A stretch of 47,463 bases of DNA, taken from assembly GCA_023399275.1 (NCBI GenBank), contig JAEWQH010000007.1:1-47463 (forward strand), written 5' to 3'. Below are positions 7,910 to 16,008 of the stretch, piece by piece. Each line of letters opens with the position of its first letter. Position 1 is the first letter of the stretch. Below the pieces are notes generated by a model that searched no databases, had not been told where the DNA came from, and worked only from the letters and a program-made list of their open reading frames with translations. This stretch comes from Bacillota bacterium (GTDB lineage Bacteria > Bacillota > Clostridia > Christensenellales > CAG-138). The position numbers were made by a program, and so were the translations under genes.

Positions 7910-9154
7910 ATGTACCGCATTCGCGACATTTCTCTGGCGCCGGAAGGCGAGCAAAAGATTGAGTGGGTACGCCGGAATATGCCGATTTTAAACGGAATCC
8001 GTGCGACCTTTGAGCAGGATCAACCGTTTGAGGGGCTGAAGATCGCGCTGTCGATTCACCTCGAGGCGAAGACTGCCTACCTCTGCCGCGTGCTCGCGGC
8101 GGGCGGCGCGCAGATGTATGTGACCGGCAGCAACCCGCTCTCCACGCAGGACGATGTGGTCGCCGCGCTTGCCGAGGACGGCATCAACGTCTTCGCGCTC
8201 CACGGCGCAACGCCGGAGGAGTACGAGGCGTGCATCGAAAGCGTGCTCATGGCCGAGCCGGATATCATCATAGACGACGGCGGCGACCTTGTGCACGCGA
8301 TTCATACGAAGTTTCCGCACCTGATCGGGAAGATCCTCGGCGGATGCGAGGAAACCACGACGGGGATCGTGCGCCTTGTCGCAATGGATAAGGCAAAGCA
8401 GCTGCGTTTCCCCATGTTCGCGGTCAACAACGCAGACTGCAAGCATCTCTTCGACAACCGTTATGGTACGGGCCAGAGCGTGTTTGACAGCATCGATCAC
8501 ACGACAAACCTTGTGATCGCGGGCAAGACCGTCGTCGTCGCGGGTTACGGCTGGTGCGGCAAGGGCGTTGCCATGCGCGCAAAAGGACTTGGCGCGCGCG
8601 TGGTCGTCACCGAGGTCGACCCCATCAAGGCGATCGAAGCGGTGATGGACGGCTTCGCCGTGATGCCGATGCTCGAGGCGGCGAAGCTTGGCGATGTATT
8701 TGTCACCGTAACGGGCGACGTCAAGGTGATCGACGAAGCGGCGTTTCTGGTGATGAAGGACGGTGCAATACTGACCAACGCAGGGCATTTCGATGTAGAG
8801 GTCAACGTGCGGCGGCTTGCAGAGATCGCCATCGACCGCAAGCCGATGCGAAAGAACATCGTCGGCTTTGAGCTGCCGAACGGCCGCTGGCTCAACGTCA
8901 TCGGCGAGGGGCGGCTGGTCAATCTTGCCGCGGGAGACGGGCATCCGGCGGAGATCATGGATATGAGCTTCGGCATCCAGGCGCTCTGCGCGCGTTATGT
9001 GGCGGATCACCGCGGGCAGCTCGAGCCAAAGCTCTATGCCGTGCCGCGCGAGATCGACCGAGAGGTCGCCCTGCGCAAGCTCAACGCCCTCGGGGTCTCG
9101 ATCGACACGCTCACCGCGGAGCAGGAGGCCTATCTGGCCAGTTGGAACGTGTAA
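7910..9154 (+). CDS. ahcY: Adenosylhomocysteinase (S-adenosyl-L-homocysteine hydrolase)
   Basis: A 414-residue NAD-dependent enzyme of the SAH hydrolase family. Visible marks are HLEAKTAYL (49-57), the substrate loop DDGGDLVHA, FDNRYGTGQS (181-190) and the NAD-binding loop GYGWCGKG (212-219). It lacks the ~40-residue insertion of the eukaryotic and proteobacterial enzymes, and GTGQS is the wording of the archaeal/Thermotoga-type branch. It splits SAH to adenosine and homocysteine, which would feed the methionine genes metF and metY elsewhere in the window. Some archaeal relatives prefer S-inosylhomocysteine, so substrate is less certain than family. The RBS is AAAGGAGAG just before ATG. Confidence 0.93.
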   Translation: MYRIRDISLAPEGEQKIEWVRRNMPILNGIRATFEQDQPFEGLKIALSIHLEAKTAYLCRVLAAGGAQMYVTGSNPLSTQDDVVAALAEDGINVFALHGATPEEYEACIESVLMAEPDIIIDDGGDLVHAIHTKFPHLIGKILGGCEETTTGIVRLVAMDKAKQLRFPMFAVNNADCKHLFDNRYGTGQSVFDSIDHTTNLVIAGKTVVVAGYGWCGKGVAMRAKGLGARVVVTEVDPIKAIEAVMDGFAVMPMLEAAKLGDVFVTVTGDVKVIDEAAFLVMKDGAILTNAGHFDVEVNVRRLAEIAIDRKPMRKNIVGFELPNGRWLNVIGEGRLVNLAAGDGHPAEIMDMSFGIQALCARYVADHRGQLEPKLYAVPREIDREVALRKLNALGVSIDTLTAEQEAYLASWNV

Positions 9155-9194
9155 ACAGTGCCGCGTAAGGCGGCACAATGGCCTAAATTCGTGG

Positions 9195-9223
9195 TTTACA
9201 AGGCGTTTTGAAGCTGATAAAAT
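9195..9223 (+). promoter_or_regulatory. Candidate promoter for the EF-G-like gene
   Basis: TTTACA (9195-9200), 17 bases, TAAAAT (9218-9223), in the 196-base gap after ahcY. A 7-bp hairpin (9158-9164 with 9170-9176) lies just before it but has no U-tract. Confidence 0.4.
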
Positions 9224-9350
9224 AACAAGTGGCGCGACGATTTTGCCCGCGCAACAGGTCTTTAAATTCTGTTCACCGGAACTGTATCCGTACTAAGCGG
9301 ATTCGAAATACGCGTTTTACGCGCTCAAAACATCTACAGGGGGAACCGAA

Positions 9351-11423
9351 ATGAAGGAATACACCGCGAAAGACATTCGTAATATTGGCGTTTTCGGGCA
9401 TGGCGGCGAAGGCAAGACCACGCTGACCGAGGCCATGCTGTTCAATGCGGGGTTGATCGACCGCATCGGCAAGGTGGAAAACGGAAACACCACCACCGAC
9501 TTTGACCCCGAGGAGATCGCCCGCGGCATTTCCATCAACGTCGCCCTTGCCCCGCTTGAGTGGAAAAACACAAAGATCAACGTCATCGACGCGCCGGGCT
9601 TTTTTGACTTCTACGGCGAAGTCACCGCCGCCATGATGCTGGCCGACAGCGCGCTGATCGTGGTCGGCGCGGTCTCCGGTCCGGTCGTCGGCACGGAAAA
9701 GGCCATGGATATGTGCCAGAAAGCGAACAAGGCGCGTATGATCGTCGTCAACCAGCTCGATCGCGAAAACGCGAACTTCGAGAAGGTCATGGGTGAAATC
9801 AACGCCAAGTTCGGCCCGAGCGTGGTTCCGATCCAACTGCCCATCATCGAAGGCGGCGCGTTCAAAGGTTATGTGGATATCGTACATATGACAGCCAAGC
9901 TCTTCGACGGCAAGGGTGAGAAGGATACCGCCATCCCCGCCGCGCTGGAGGGGCCGGCGCAGTCCTACTACGAGAAGCTTACCGAAGCCGCCGCCGAGGC
10001 GGACGAAGAGCTCATGGAGAAGTACCTCGAGACGTTCGAGCTCAGCCGCGAGGAGATGCTCAAGGGCCTTTCCTACGGCGTGCAGACCGGCGTGGTCACG
10101 CCTGTCGCATGCGTCTCGGCCGCCCAGAACATCGGCGTTGCCACGCTGCTCGATACGGTGGTAAACTATCTGCCTTCCGCCGCGCTGGCAAAAGCGCCCA
10201 AGGCAAAGAGCGCAAAGACAGGCGCAGAGGTCGAGGTCAAGCAGGACGGCAAGTTTGCCGCGCAGGTCATCAAGACCACGTTTGACCAGTTTGGCAAATA
10301 TTCCATCATCAAGGTCTATCGCGGAACGCTGGACATCGGCGTTACCCCCTACAATGCAAACGCAGAAAAGTCGGAAAAGCCGACGGCGCCGGTCATGGTG
10401 CGCGGCAAAAAGACCGCCGCTGTGGAGAAACTGCACGCCGGCGATATCGGCGCGCTGCCCAAGCTGCAGTACACCGCAACAGGCGATACGCTCTGCGACG
10501 CATCCGACCCGATCATCTTCGACGAGATCGACTTCCCGAAGCCCGCGATCTCTCTTGCGGTAACCGCGAAGAAGCAGGGCGAGGATGACAAGGTCATCTC
10601 CGGCCTCAACCGGATCAAGGAAGAGGATCCGACCATCCAGATCGAGAAGAACGCCGAAACCGGCGATGTATTGATCAAGGGCCTTGGCGAAATGCACATC
10701 GAGGTTGTTTGCGGCAAGCTCAAGAATAAAAACAACGTCGAAGCGCAGCTCTCCGACCCGCGCATTCCTTACCGCGAGACCATCCACACCATGGCGGAGG
10801 CCGAAGGCAAGCACAAAAAGCAGTCCGGCGGCAGCGGCCAGTTTGGCGTGGTGCAGATGCGCTTTGAGCCGGCGGACGAGGGCGTGGACTATGAGTTTGT
10901 CAACGCCATCGTTGGCGGCGTAGTGCCCAGGGAATTCATACCGGCGGTGGAGAAGGGCCTCAAGGAGGCGCTTACGCGCGGCGTGCTCGCGGGTTACCCG
11001 ATGGTAGGCGTCAAGGCAACGCTCTACGACGGAAAGTATCACCCTGTCGACTCAAAAGAAGTTGCGTTCAAGTCCGCAGCGCGACTCTCCTATAAAGCCG
11101 CTTGCGTCAAGGCGAACCCGACGCTGATCGAGCCCATCTACCGCTATGAGATCTTTGTGCCGAGCGAATACGTCGGTGCCATCAGCGGAGACCTTTCGTC
11201 CCGCCGCGGCCGCATGCTGGGCATGAATCCGGTAGATGGCGGCACCGTCGTCGTCGCGGAAGCGCCGCTTTCCGAGATGTTCAAGTATGCAACCGACCTG
11301 CGCAGTATGACGCAGGCACGCGGCTCCTTTACCAGCGAGTTTGTCCGCTACGAGGATGTGCCCGCCAACATTGCCAAGAAGATCATCGAGTCGGCCAAGC
11401 GGGAAGACGAAGAAGAAGAATAA
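9351..11423 (+). CDS. EF-G-like translation factor GTPase (EF-G paralogue)
   Basis: 690 residues with the full five-domain EF-G architecture. The P-loop is GHGGEGKTT (16-24). Switch I keeps RGISI (59-63). The G3 box reads DAPGFFDF (80-87) in place of canonical DTPGHVDF, so the catalytic His is Phe84. G4 reads NQLD (134-137) instead of NKxD. Domain IV has PYRETIHT and the ribosomal S5-like fold, and the C-terminus has YDGKYHPVDSKEVAF and RRGRMLGM. These changes match a known group of Firmicute EF-G paralogues, so it is probably not the main elongation factor. A role in ribosome rescue, recycling or stress is inference. It stands alone, with a hairpin after it. Confidence 0.88.
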   Translation: MKEYTAKDIRNIGVFGHGGEGKTTLTEAMLFNAGLIDRIGKVENGNTTTDFDPEEIARGISINVALAPLEWKNTKINVIDAPGFFDFYGEVTAAMMLADSALIVVGAVSGPVVGTEKAMDMCQKANKARMIVVNQLDRENANFEKVMGEINAKFGPSVVPIQLPIIEGGAFKGYVDIVHMTAKLFDGKGEKDTAIPAALEGPAQSYYEKLTEAAAEADEELMEKYLETFELSREEMLKGLSYGVQTGVVTPVACVSAAQNIGVATLLDTVVNYLPSAALAKAPKAKSAKTGAEVEVKQDGKFAAQVIKTTFDQFGKYSIIKVYRGTLDIGVTPYNANAEKSEKPTAPVMVRGKKTAAVEKLHAGDIGALPKLQYTATGDTLCDASDPIIFDEIDFPKPAISLAVTAKKQGEDDKVISGLNRIKEEDPTIQIEKNAETGDVLIKGLGEMHIEVVCGKLKNKNNVEAQLSDPRIPYRETIHTMAEAEGKHKKQSGGSGQFGVVQMRFEPADEGVDYEFVNAIVGGVVPREFIPAVEKGLKEALTRGVLAGYPMVGVKATLYDGKYHPVDSKEVAFKSAARLSYKAACVKANPTLIEPIYRYEIFVPSEYVGAISGDLSSRRGRMLGMNPVDGGTVVVAEAPLSEMFKYATDLRSMTQARGSFTSEFVRYEDVPANIAKKIIESAKREDEEEE

Positions 11424-11438
11424 ACGGCATTTCTTTCG

Positions 11439-11460
11439 GAGGGCGGGCTTTCCCGCCCTC
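11439..11460 (+). terminator. Strong hairpin after the EF-G-like gene
   Basis: GAGGGCGGG (11439-11447) and CCCGCCCTC (11452-11460) pair perfectly over 9 bp around a CTTT loop. There is no U-run after it, so it may stabilise RNA or terminate poorly. Confidence 0.55.
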
Positions 11461-11500
11461 TGTTGATGTATGAACCGACGACCAGATCCCGGAGGAAATC

Positions 11501-12022
11501 ATGGAACAGCAAACGACCGCAAAGGTAGACCGCCAGGCGACCGGCCTGCTGGACATCTCATTTTGGAGCAACATCGTCGTCATGGTGCTGATCATTGGCA
11601 TCACCGCCGTCAATTTTTTTCGTGCCCAAACGGCGCAGGGCGCGCTCTTGAGCAACGCCTCTCCGGAGCTGGTGCTGATCGTGAGCGCCGCGCTTGTGCT
11701 GTATCTCGGCTACGGTTGTTTCACGGTGATGACGACCAAACTCCGTTTGAATCAAGCCTATATTTCCATCGATCAGGCGGGCGTCTCCGGTTGTTCGCTG
11801 GAAAAACCGATGATGCGTGAACCGGGCGAACCGTTTACCGCCGCGTTCGGCGAAATCCGCTCGGTCAGCATCGTTGGCGTGCCGATCACAAAGAAGCACG
11901 TCGCGGCCTCACTCAAGATCGAAACAGCTGACCGCAGCTATGTTGTGCCCGCGCCGGAAGGGCTGCACGATCTTGTAAACACCCTGTCGGAACGTATGAC
12001 GGGTGGAGCGGCAGAGGACTGA
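11501..12022 (+). CDS. Two-span membrane protein of unknown function
   Basis: 173 residues that I do not recognise. Two hydrophobic segments lie at about residues 23-43 (NIVVMVLIIGITAVNFF) and 58-76 (LVLIVSAALVLYLGYGCFTV). A cytosolic beta-rich C-terminal part follows from about residue 85 to the end. That layout, and strands such as EIRSVSIVGVPITKKHVAASLKI, recall membrane-anchored PH-like domains, but the match is only by pattern. The start ATG has GGAGGAAATC just before it. It ends before a terminator and shares no overlap with its neighbours. Confidence 0.7.
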   Translation: MEQQTTAKVDRQATGLLDISFWSNIVVMVLIIGITAVNFFRAQTAQGALLSNASPELVLIVSAALVLYLGYGCFTVMTTKLRLNQAYISIDQAGVSGCSLEKPMMREPGEPFTAAFGEIRSVSIVGVPITKKHVAASLKIETADRSYVVPAPEGLHDLVNTLSERMTGGAAED

Positions 12023-12053
12023 CAGCGTGATATCATCACGTAATGCGCAGATG

Positions 12054-12079
12054 CCCGATTGAAACCGATCGGGTTTTTT
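12054..12079 (+). terminator. Rho-independent terminator
   Basis: CCCGAT (12054-12059) pairs with ATCGGG (12068-12073), followed at once by TTTTTT (12074-12079). It closes the membrane-protein gene. Confidence 0.75.
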
Positions 12080-12144
12080 GTTATGGTTATTTCAGATGAT
12101 CGAAATCAAAACGACAGAACACCAGTGGAAAGGAAGTTTATGAT

Positions 12145-12543
12145 ATGAGAAAAATCACAGTGATCGGGGCAGGCCTGCTGGCGCTTGCGTTGCTCGCGGC
12201 CGGCTGTGCGAGCGGTGCAGCGGATCCGGTGGCAACGCCGACTCCATCCGCCACGGCGGCTGGCGAATCGGCCTCGACAGATACAGCCACCTCAGGGGAA
12301 AGTGACTTGCTCGAACTGACGCTTGAGGAGCTCAAGCAATATGACGGCAAAAACGGAAATCGGGCGTATGTCGCTGTGGACGGCGTGATCTACGACGTTA
12401 CCGACCTGGCCAAGTGGAAAAACGGCGAGCACAACGGTTACTCCGCGGGGCAGGACCTGACGGACATCATCAAAAACAAATCGCCTCATGGCGTCAAGAA
12501 GCTCGAAGGCGTGCCTGTTGTCGGGACGCTTGTGGACGGCTGA
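12145..12543 (+). CDS. Cytochrome b5-like heme-binding domain lipoprotein
   Basis: 132 residues. A lipoprotein signal ends at LLAAGC (Cys21). A Thr/Ser/Ala-rich linker runs to about residue 52. A minimal cytochrome b5-like domain occupies residues 57-131, with FxL-type opening LTLEELKQYDGKNG, then YVAVDGVIYDVTDL. The two expected heme ligands are present as His96 in WKNGEHNGYSAG and His115 in SPHGVKKL. It is therefore a surface-anchored b-type cytochrome or heme/steroid-binding protein. The electron partner is not evident, since neighbours are unrelated. The RBS is AAAGGAAG at about 12129-12136. Confidence 0.85.
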   Translation: MRKITVIGAGLLALALLAAGCASGAADPVATPTPSATAAGESASTDTATSGESDLLELTLEELKQYDGKNGNRAYVAVDGVIYDVTDLAKWKNGEHNGYSAGQDLTDIIKNKSPHGVKKLEGVPVVGTLVDG

Positions 12544-12554
12544 GCGCTGCACTG

Positions 12555-12581
12555 AAAAAGCGCCCAATTGCGGGTGCTTTT
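12555..12581. terminator. Bidirectional terminator between converging genes
   Basis: AAAAGCGCCC (12556-12565) pairs with GGGTGCTTTT (12572-12581) over 10 bp including one G-T pair, with loop AATTGC. T-runs flank both sides (TTTTG on plus, TTTTT on minus). It serves the b5 lipoprotein gene and uvrC. Confidence 0.75.
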
Positions 12582-12582
12582 G

Positions 12583-14457
12583 TTATGACTGCGCGTCCGG
12601 TCCCGGGTTGGATCGTTCCGTACTCGCTTCGGGATGGAAAAATCGGTAAACCGACTCCGCCGTGCGCGTGTCGATCAATGAAACGGAGGAAAGCTCCTCC
12701 TGCGAGGCGGCTTTGATGGCGTCTATCGTCAAAAACGCGTCAAACAGCGCGCGCTTTCGCTTGTCGCCTACGCCGGGGATGCCGTCTAAAACGGAGTACA
12801 GCGCGTTTCGGTTGTGCACATTGCGGTGGTAGCTGATGGCAAAGCGGTGCGCCTCGTCCCGCAGGCGCTCGATCAGATGCTGCGGCGCGGAGTTGCGCGG
12901 CAGCTGGATCGGCACCGGCTCGCCTGGGATATAGATGGTCTCGCTCAGCTCTGCAAGGCCGACGGTCGGGATGAAGTCGAGCGAAAACGACTCAAGCACC
13001 TCGAGCGCAACCTGCAGCTGCGTTGGCCCGCCATCCATCACGAGCAGATCCGGCAGGGGCAGGAACCCGGCTTCGTTTTCCGCAGCCTTTTGAAACCTGC
13101 GCGTAAGCGCCTCCCGCATGGCGATGAGGTCGTTTCCGCCAGCCTCCGCGCGGATGCGGAAGCGCCGGTATGCGCTCTTATCCGGTTGGCCATCGGTAAA
13201 GACGACCATGGAAGATACGGTATCGCGCCCCTGAATATGGGAGTTATCAAAGCACTCGATGCGCGTCGGCACCGTTTCGAGTCCCAGAATTGCGCTCAGC
13301 TGCGTCAGCGCGCCTTCGCCGCGTTCCCACGCGCGCTTTTGCAAGGACGCGTCTTTTTCCAGCATGTCCAGACAATTGCGATAGGCCATCTCGGCGAGTT
13401 TTCGCTTCTCGCCGCGCTGCGGGCGGTGCACCGTGACCTTGCGCCCGGCAAGGCCGCCGAGCCAACCGGAGATCGTCTCCATGTCGCTCGCGTCTTGGTA
13501 CAGCAGGACCTCCGGCACAAACGAGCCCGACTCCGCATAATACTGCGAGAGAAATGCGGCGAGGATATCCGCGTCGCTTTCCTCCGCATCCGCGTCCATG
13601 CGGAATTTCTCCGTGCCGATGACCTTGCCGTTTCGAACGAAGAGCGCAAAAACCAACGCGTTGGTCTCCAGCCGGCCGAGCGCGAATACATCCAGCATGG
13701 TGTTGGTGGTGACGATGACCGCCTGCTTTTCGTTGAGGCTCTCGATGGCGCGGATGCGGTCGCGCAGGATCGCCGCGCGCTCGAAATCCATCGCTTCCGC
13801 GGCGGCGGCCATCTGCTCGTGGAGCGAGCGGAGGATCTCCGATGTGTTGCCGGAGAGAAACGAGAGCACCTCGTCGATGAGCTTGTGATATTCCTCTTTG
13901 GAAACATTGCCGGAGCAGGGCGCGCAGCACTTGCCGATGTGATACATCAGGCAGGGGCGCTCCCGCCGCGCGATCATGCGGCCGATATCTTTTTTGCACT
14001 GGCGGATGGGGTATTGCTCGCGCACGAGCGCAAGCCCGTCCCGCAGCAGCAGGCCGGAGAGGAAGGGGCCGAGGTATTTTGCGCCGTCCTTCTTCACCCG
14101 GCGAACAACCTCCAGACGCGGAAAATCCTGACGCAGGTCCACGCGGATATAGGGGAAGTGCTTGTCGTCCTTGAGCAGTATGTTGTACTTCGGCTTGAAT
14201 TCCTTGATCAGGTTGGACTCGAGCGAAAACGCCTCGGTTTCGTTGGCGACGCGGATATACTCAAAGTCTGCGATCTGGCGCACCATGGCGGTGACCTTCG
14301 GCGGATGGTTCTTGGAGGATTGAAAGTACTGCCGCACGCGGTTTTTCAGCGAGATGGCTTTGCCGACATAGATAACCTCGCCCTCGGCGTTGAGCATTTT
14401 GTATACGCCGGGCGAGGGGGGGAGCAGTTTGAGTTTTTCTTCGATGATCTGATTCAT
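12583..14457 (-). CDS. uvrC: Excinuclease ABC subunit C
   Basis: A 624-residue subunit of the nucleotide excision repair nuclease, which cuts on both sides of UvrB-bound lesions. The order is an N-terminal GIY-YIG nuclease (GVYKMLNAEGEVIYVGKAIS, residues ~18-37), a cysteine cluster (CLMYHIGKCCAPC), and a UvrB-binding UVR motif (AMDFERAAILRDRIRAI). An RNase H-like endonuclease domain contains RIECFDNSHIQG and LLVMDGGPTQL. A C-terminal helix-hairpin-helix pair follows (GIPGVGDKRKRALFDAF). It follows maf by 24 bases on the same strand and is the last gene of an exoA-maf-uvrC unit. Confidence 0.97.
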   Translation of the reverse strand: MNQIIEEKLKLLPPSPGVYKMLNAEGEVIYVGKAISLKNRVRQYFQSSKNHPPKVTAMVRQIADFEYIRVANETEAFSLESNLIKEFKPKYNILLKDDKHFPYIRVDLRQDFPRLEVVRRVKKDGAKYLGPFLSGLLLRDGLALVREQYPIRQCKKDIGRMIARRERPCLMYHIGKCCAPCSGNVSKEEYHKLIDEVLSFLSGNTSEILRSLHEQMAAAAEAMDFERAAILRDRIRAIESLNEKQAVIVTTNTMLDVFALGRLETNALVFALFVRNGKVIGTEKFRMDADAEESDADILAAFLSQYYAESGSFVPEVLLYQDASDMETISGWLGGLAGRKVTVHRPQRGEKRKLAEMAYRNCLDMLEKDASLQKRAWERGEGALTQLSAILGLETVPTRIECFDNSHIQGRDTVSSMVVFTDGQPDKSAYRRFRIRAEAGGNDLIAMREALTRRFQKAAENEAGFLPLPDLLVMDGGPTQLQVALEVLESFSLDFIPTVGLAELSETIYIPGEPVPIQLPRNSAPQHLIERLRDEAHRFAISYHRNVHNRNALYSVLDGIPGVGDKRKRALFDAFLTIDAIKAASQEELSSVSLIDTRTAESVYRFFHPEASTERSNPGPDAQS

Positions 14458-14481
14458 AAGGCGATTGTGTGGTGCAGCCGA

Positions 14482-15045
14482 TCAAATGACGGCTTCGCCC
14501 GCGTCGAGCAGCATTTGGTAGAGCATCGGCAGCGGCAGGCCGATGACATTGAAGTAGTTTCCTTCGATGCGCTCAACGAAGATGCCGCCAGGCCCCTGCA
14601 CACCGTATGCGCCCGCTTTGTCGAGCGGTTCGCCGGTGGCGACATATGTCTCGATCTCGCGCTGCGTCATGGGCGCGAACGTGACCTTCGTTTCGCAGTG
14701 ACGCACGTCCGCCTTTCCGTTTTTGAGCACGGCGATGCCGGTGAAGACGATGTGACTCTTGCCTTGCATGCGCGCCAAGTATGCCCTGGCAACCTCCGGC
14801 GTATGCGGCTTGCCGAGGATGTCGCCCTCGAGGTATACGATCGTATCCGCGCCGATGACGCAGTCACCGGGGTGCCGGTCGGCGACCGGCTGCGCTTTTT
14901 GCAGCGCGAGGGTTTTCACGTATTCCGCGGGAGGCAGGCCGCGCGGCTGTACCTCTTCTTCGTTTGCGGTTTCTATGACGTAGTTTAGCCCGATCATGGA
15001 CAACAGTTCCCGCCTGCGCGGGGAAGAGGACGCGAGAATGATCAT
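14482..15045 (-). CDS. maf: Maf-like nucleoside triphosphate pyrophosphatase
   Basis: 187 residues, usual for the family. The N-terminus MIILASSSPRRRELLSMIG is the Maf signature carrying the nucleotide-binding Ser/Arg residues. Also present are VIGADTIVYLEGDILGKP, with the catalytic Asp in GADTIV, and GAYGVQGPGGIFVERIEGNY. ATG 15045 has GGAG ahead of it; longer readings run into the upstream exonuclease gene. Maf proteins hydrolyse non-canonical or modified nucleotides (dTTP/UTP for the YhdE type) and can affect septation. The PGG and GNYFNV wording fits the dTTP/UTP subgroup, but that is inference. Confidence 0.93.
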   Translation of the reverse strand: MIILASSSPRRRELLSMIGLNYVIETANEEEVQPRGLPPAEYVKTLALQKAQPVADRHPGDCVIGADTIVYLEGDILGKPHTPEVARAYLARMQGKSHIVFTGIAVLKNGKADVRHCETKVTFAPMTQREIETYVATGEPLDKAGAYGVQGPGGIFVERIEGNYFNVIGLPLPMLYQMLLDAGEAVI

Positions 15046-15071
15046 GGTGTCTCCTGCTGTAAAAATCAGTG

Positions 15072-15827
15072 TCAGATTTCGGCTTCGATCAGCACGGGGC
15101 AGTGGTCGCTGCCGAATACGTCGCTGAGGATCAGGCTGTCCTTTACGCTGCCGATGAGCCGCTCGGACACCAGAAAATAATCGATCCGCCAGCCGGCGTT
15201 TCTCGAGCGCGCACCGCCGATATAGCTCCACCAGCTGTAGGCCTCGGTCTTGTCCGGATAAAAGTGGCGGAAGGTATCGACAAACCCGTTTTCCAAAAGC
15301 CGCGTCATGCATGCGCGCTCCTGATCTGTAAAGCCCGCGTTCATGCGGTTCGTCTTTGGATTTTTCAGGTCGATCTCCTTATGCGCCACGTTCAGATCGC
15401 CGCAGACGACGACGGGCTTTTTTTCGTCCAGCGCTTTGAGGTAGTCGAGAAACGCGTCCTCCCACGTCATGCGGTAGTCGAGACGCTTGAGTTCGTTTTG
15501 CGAGTTTGGCGTATAGACCGTCACAAAATAGAAGGTTGGATACTCCAGTGTGATCACGCGGCCTTCGTTGTCGTGCTCTGGAATGCCGATGCCGTAGGAG
15601 ACGTGCATCGGCTCTTTTTTCACAAACACCGCCGTGCCGGAGTAGCCTTTTTTTTCTGCGCTGTTCCAGTAGATTTGGTAACCGTCGATGCCGCCGTCAA
15701 ACTGCTCCGGCTGCATTTTTGTCTCCTGCAAGGCAAGGATATCCGGCTGTTGCTGGCTTACAAAATCGTAAAATCCCTTTGTGATGCATGCGCGAAGCCC
15801 GTTGACATTCCACGAGATCAACTTCAT
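15072..15827 (-). CDS. exoA: Exodeoxyribonuclease III (AP endonuclease family)
   Basis: 251 residues of the EEP/ExoIII family: apurinic endonuclease and 3'-5' exonuclease in base-excision repair. Motifs are MKLISWNVNGLRACI with the metal-binding Asn, LALQETKM with metal-binding Glu, VVCGDLNVAHKEIDL with the Asp/Asn pair, RNAGWRIDYFLVS, and the final SDHCPV with the catalytic His. The RBS reads AAAGGAGCG on the minus strand. Maf begins 26 bases downstream, so exoA, maf and uvrC form one repair-related unit. Confidence 0.96.
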   Translation of the reverse strand: MKLISWNVNGLRACITKGFYDFVSQQQPDILALQETKMQPEQFDGGIDGYQIYWNSAEKKGYSGTAVFVKKEPMHVSYGIGIPEHDNEGRVITLEYPTFYFVTVYTPNSQNELKRLDYRMTWEDAFLDYLKALDEKKPVVVCGDLNVAHKEIDLKNPKTNRMNAGFTDQERACMTRLLENGFVDTFRHFYPDKTEAYSWWSYIGGARSRNAGWRIDYFLVSERLIGSVKDSLILSDVFGSDHCPVLIEAEI

Positions 15828-15865
15828 CGTCCGTCGCTCCTTTTCGGATAAAACTTCTAAAGATC

Positions 15866-15895
15866 AATATAACACAGCGGGCCGGGAAACACAAA
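15866..15895 (-). promoter_or_regulatory. Candidate promoter for exoA-maf-uvrC
   Basis: On the minus strand, TTTGTG (15895-15890), 18 bases, TATATT (15871-15866), about 40 bases before the exoA start. The -35 is poor. Confidence 0.4.
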
Positions 15896-15951
15896 CGCCG
15901 CTCTGCATTTTCCGGCGCGTGCGGCGCGCGGGAAAGATGCGGTGGCTGGGA

Positions 15952-15979
15952 TTGACAATTGTGTATGATTGAATATAAT
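15952..15979 (+). promoter_or_regulatory. Consensus sigma-A promoter for the Crp/Fnr-ABC operon
   Basis: TTGACA (15952-15957), 16 bases, TATAAT (15974-15979): both hexamers are perfect. Such a strong core would normally need repression. An inverted repeat surrounds the -10 (separate entry). Confidence 0.8.
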
Positions 15980-16000
15980 GTAGCATATGAAACACAATTG
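15956..16000 (+). promoter_or_regulatory. Inverted repeat around the -10: candidate operator
   Basis: CAATTGTGT (15956-15964) and its exact reverse complement ACACAATTG (15992-16000) flank the -10 box, 27 bases apart. Each contains the palindromic core CAATTG. The left arm overlaps the -35 and the right arm lies just before the RBS of the Crp/Fnr-type gene, an arrangement that suits repression by a looping or paired dimer. Autoregulation by that protein is inference. Confidence 0.55.
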
Positions 16001-16008
16001 AGGTAAAA

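Noticed and set aside
9158..9176. GTGCCGC/GCGGCAC hairpin after ahcY as terminator
   Set aside because: No U-run follows it; it may stabilise the RNA but termination cannot be claimed.
12026..12040. CGTGAT-ATC-ATCACG hairpin after the unknown membrane protein
   Set aside because: Only 6 bp and AT-rich in the middle; the T6-bearing terminator just after it explains the region.
12814..14988. 724-residue plus-strand open frame across uvrC and maf
   Set aside because: Spans two well-supported minus-strand genes and their gap; composition is that of an antisense reading.
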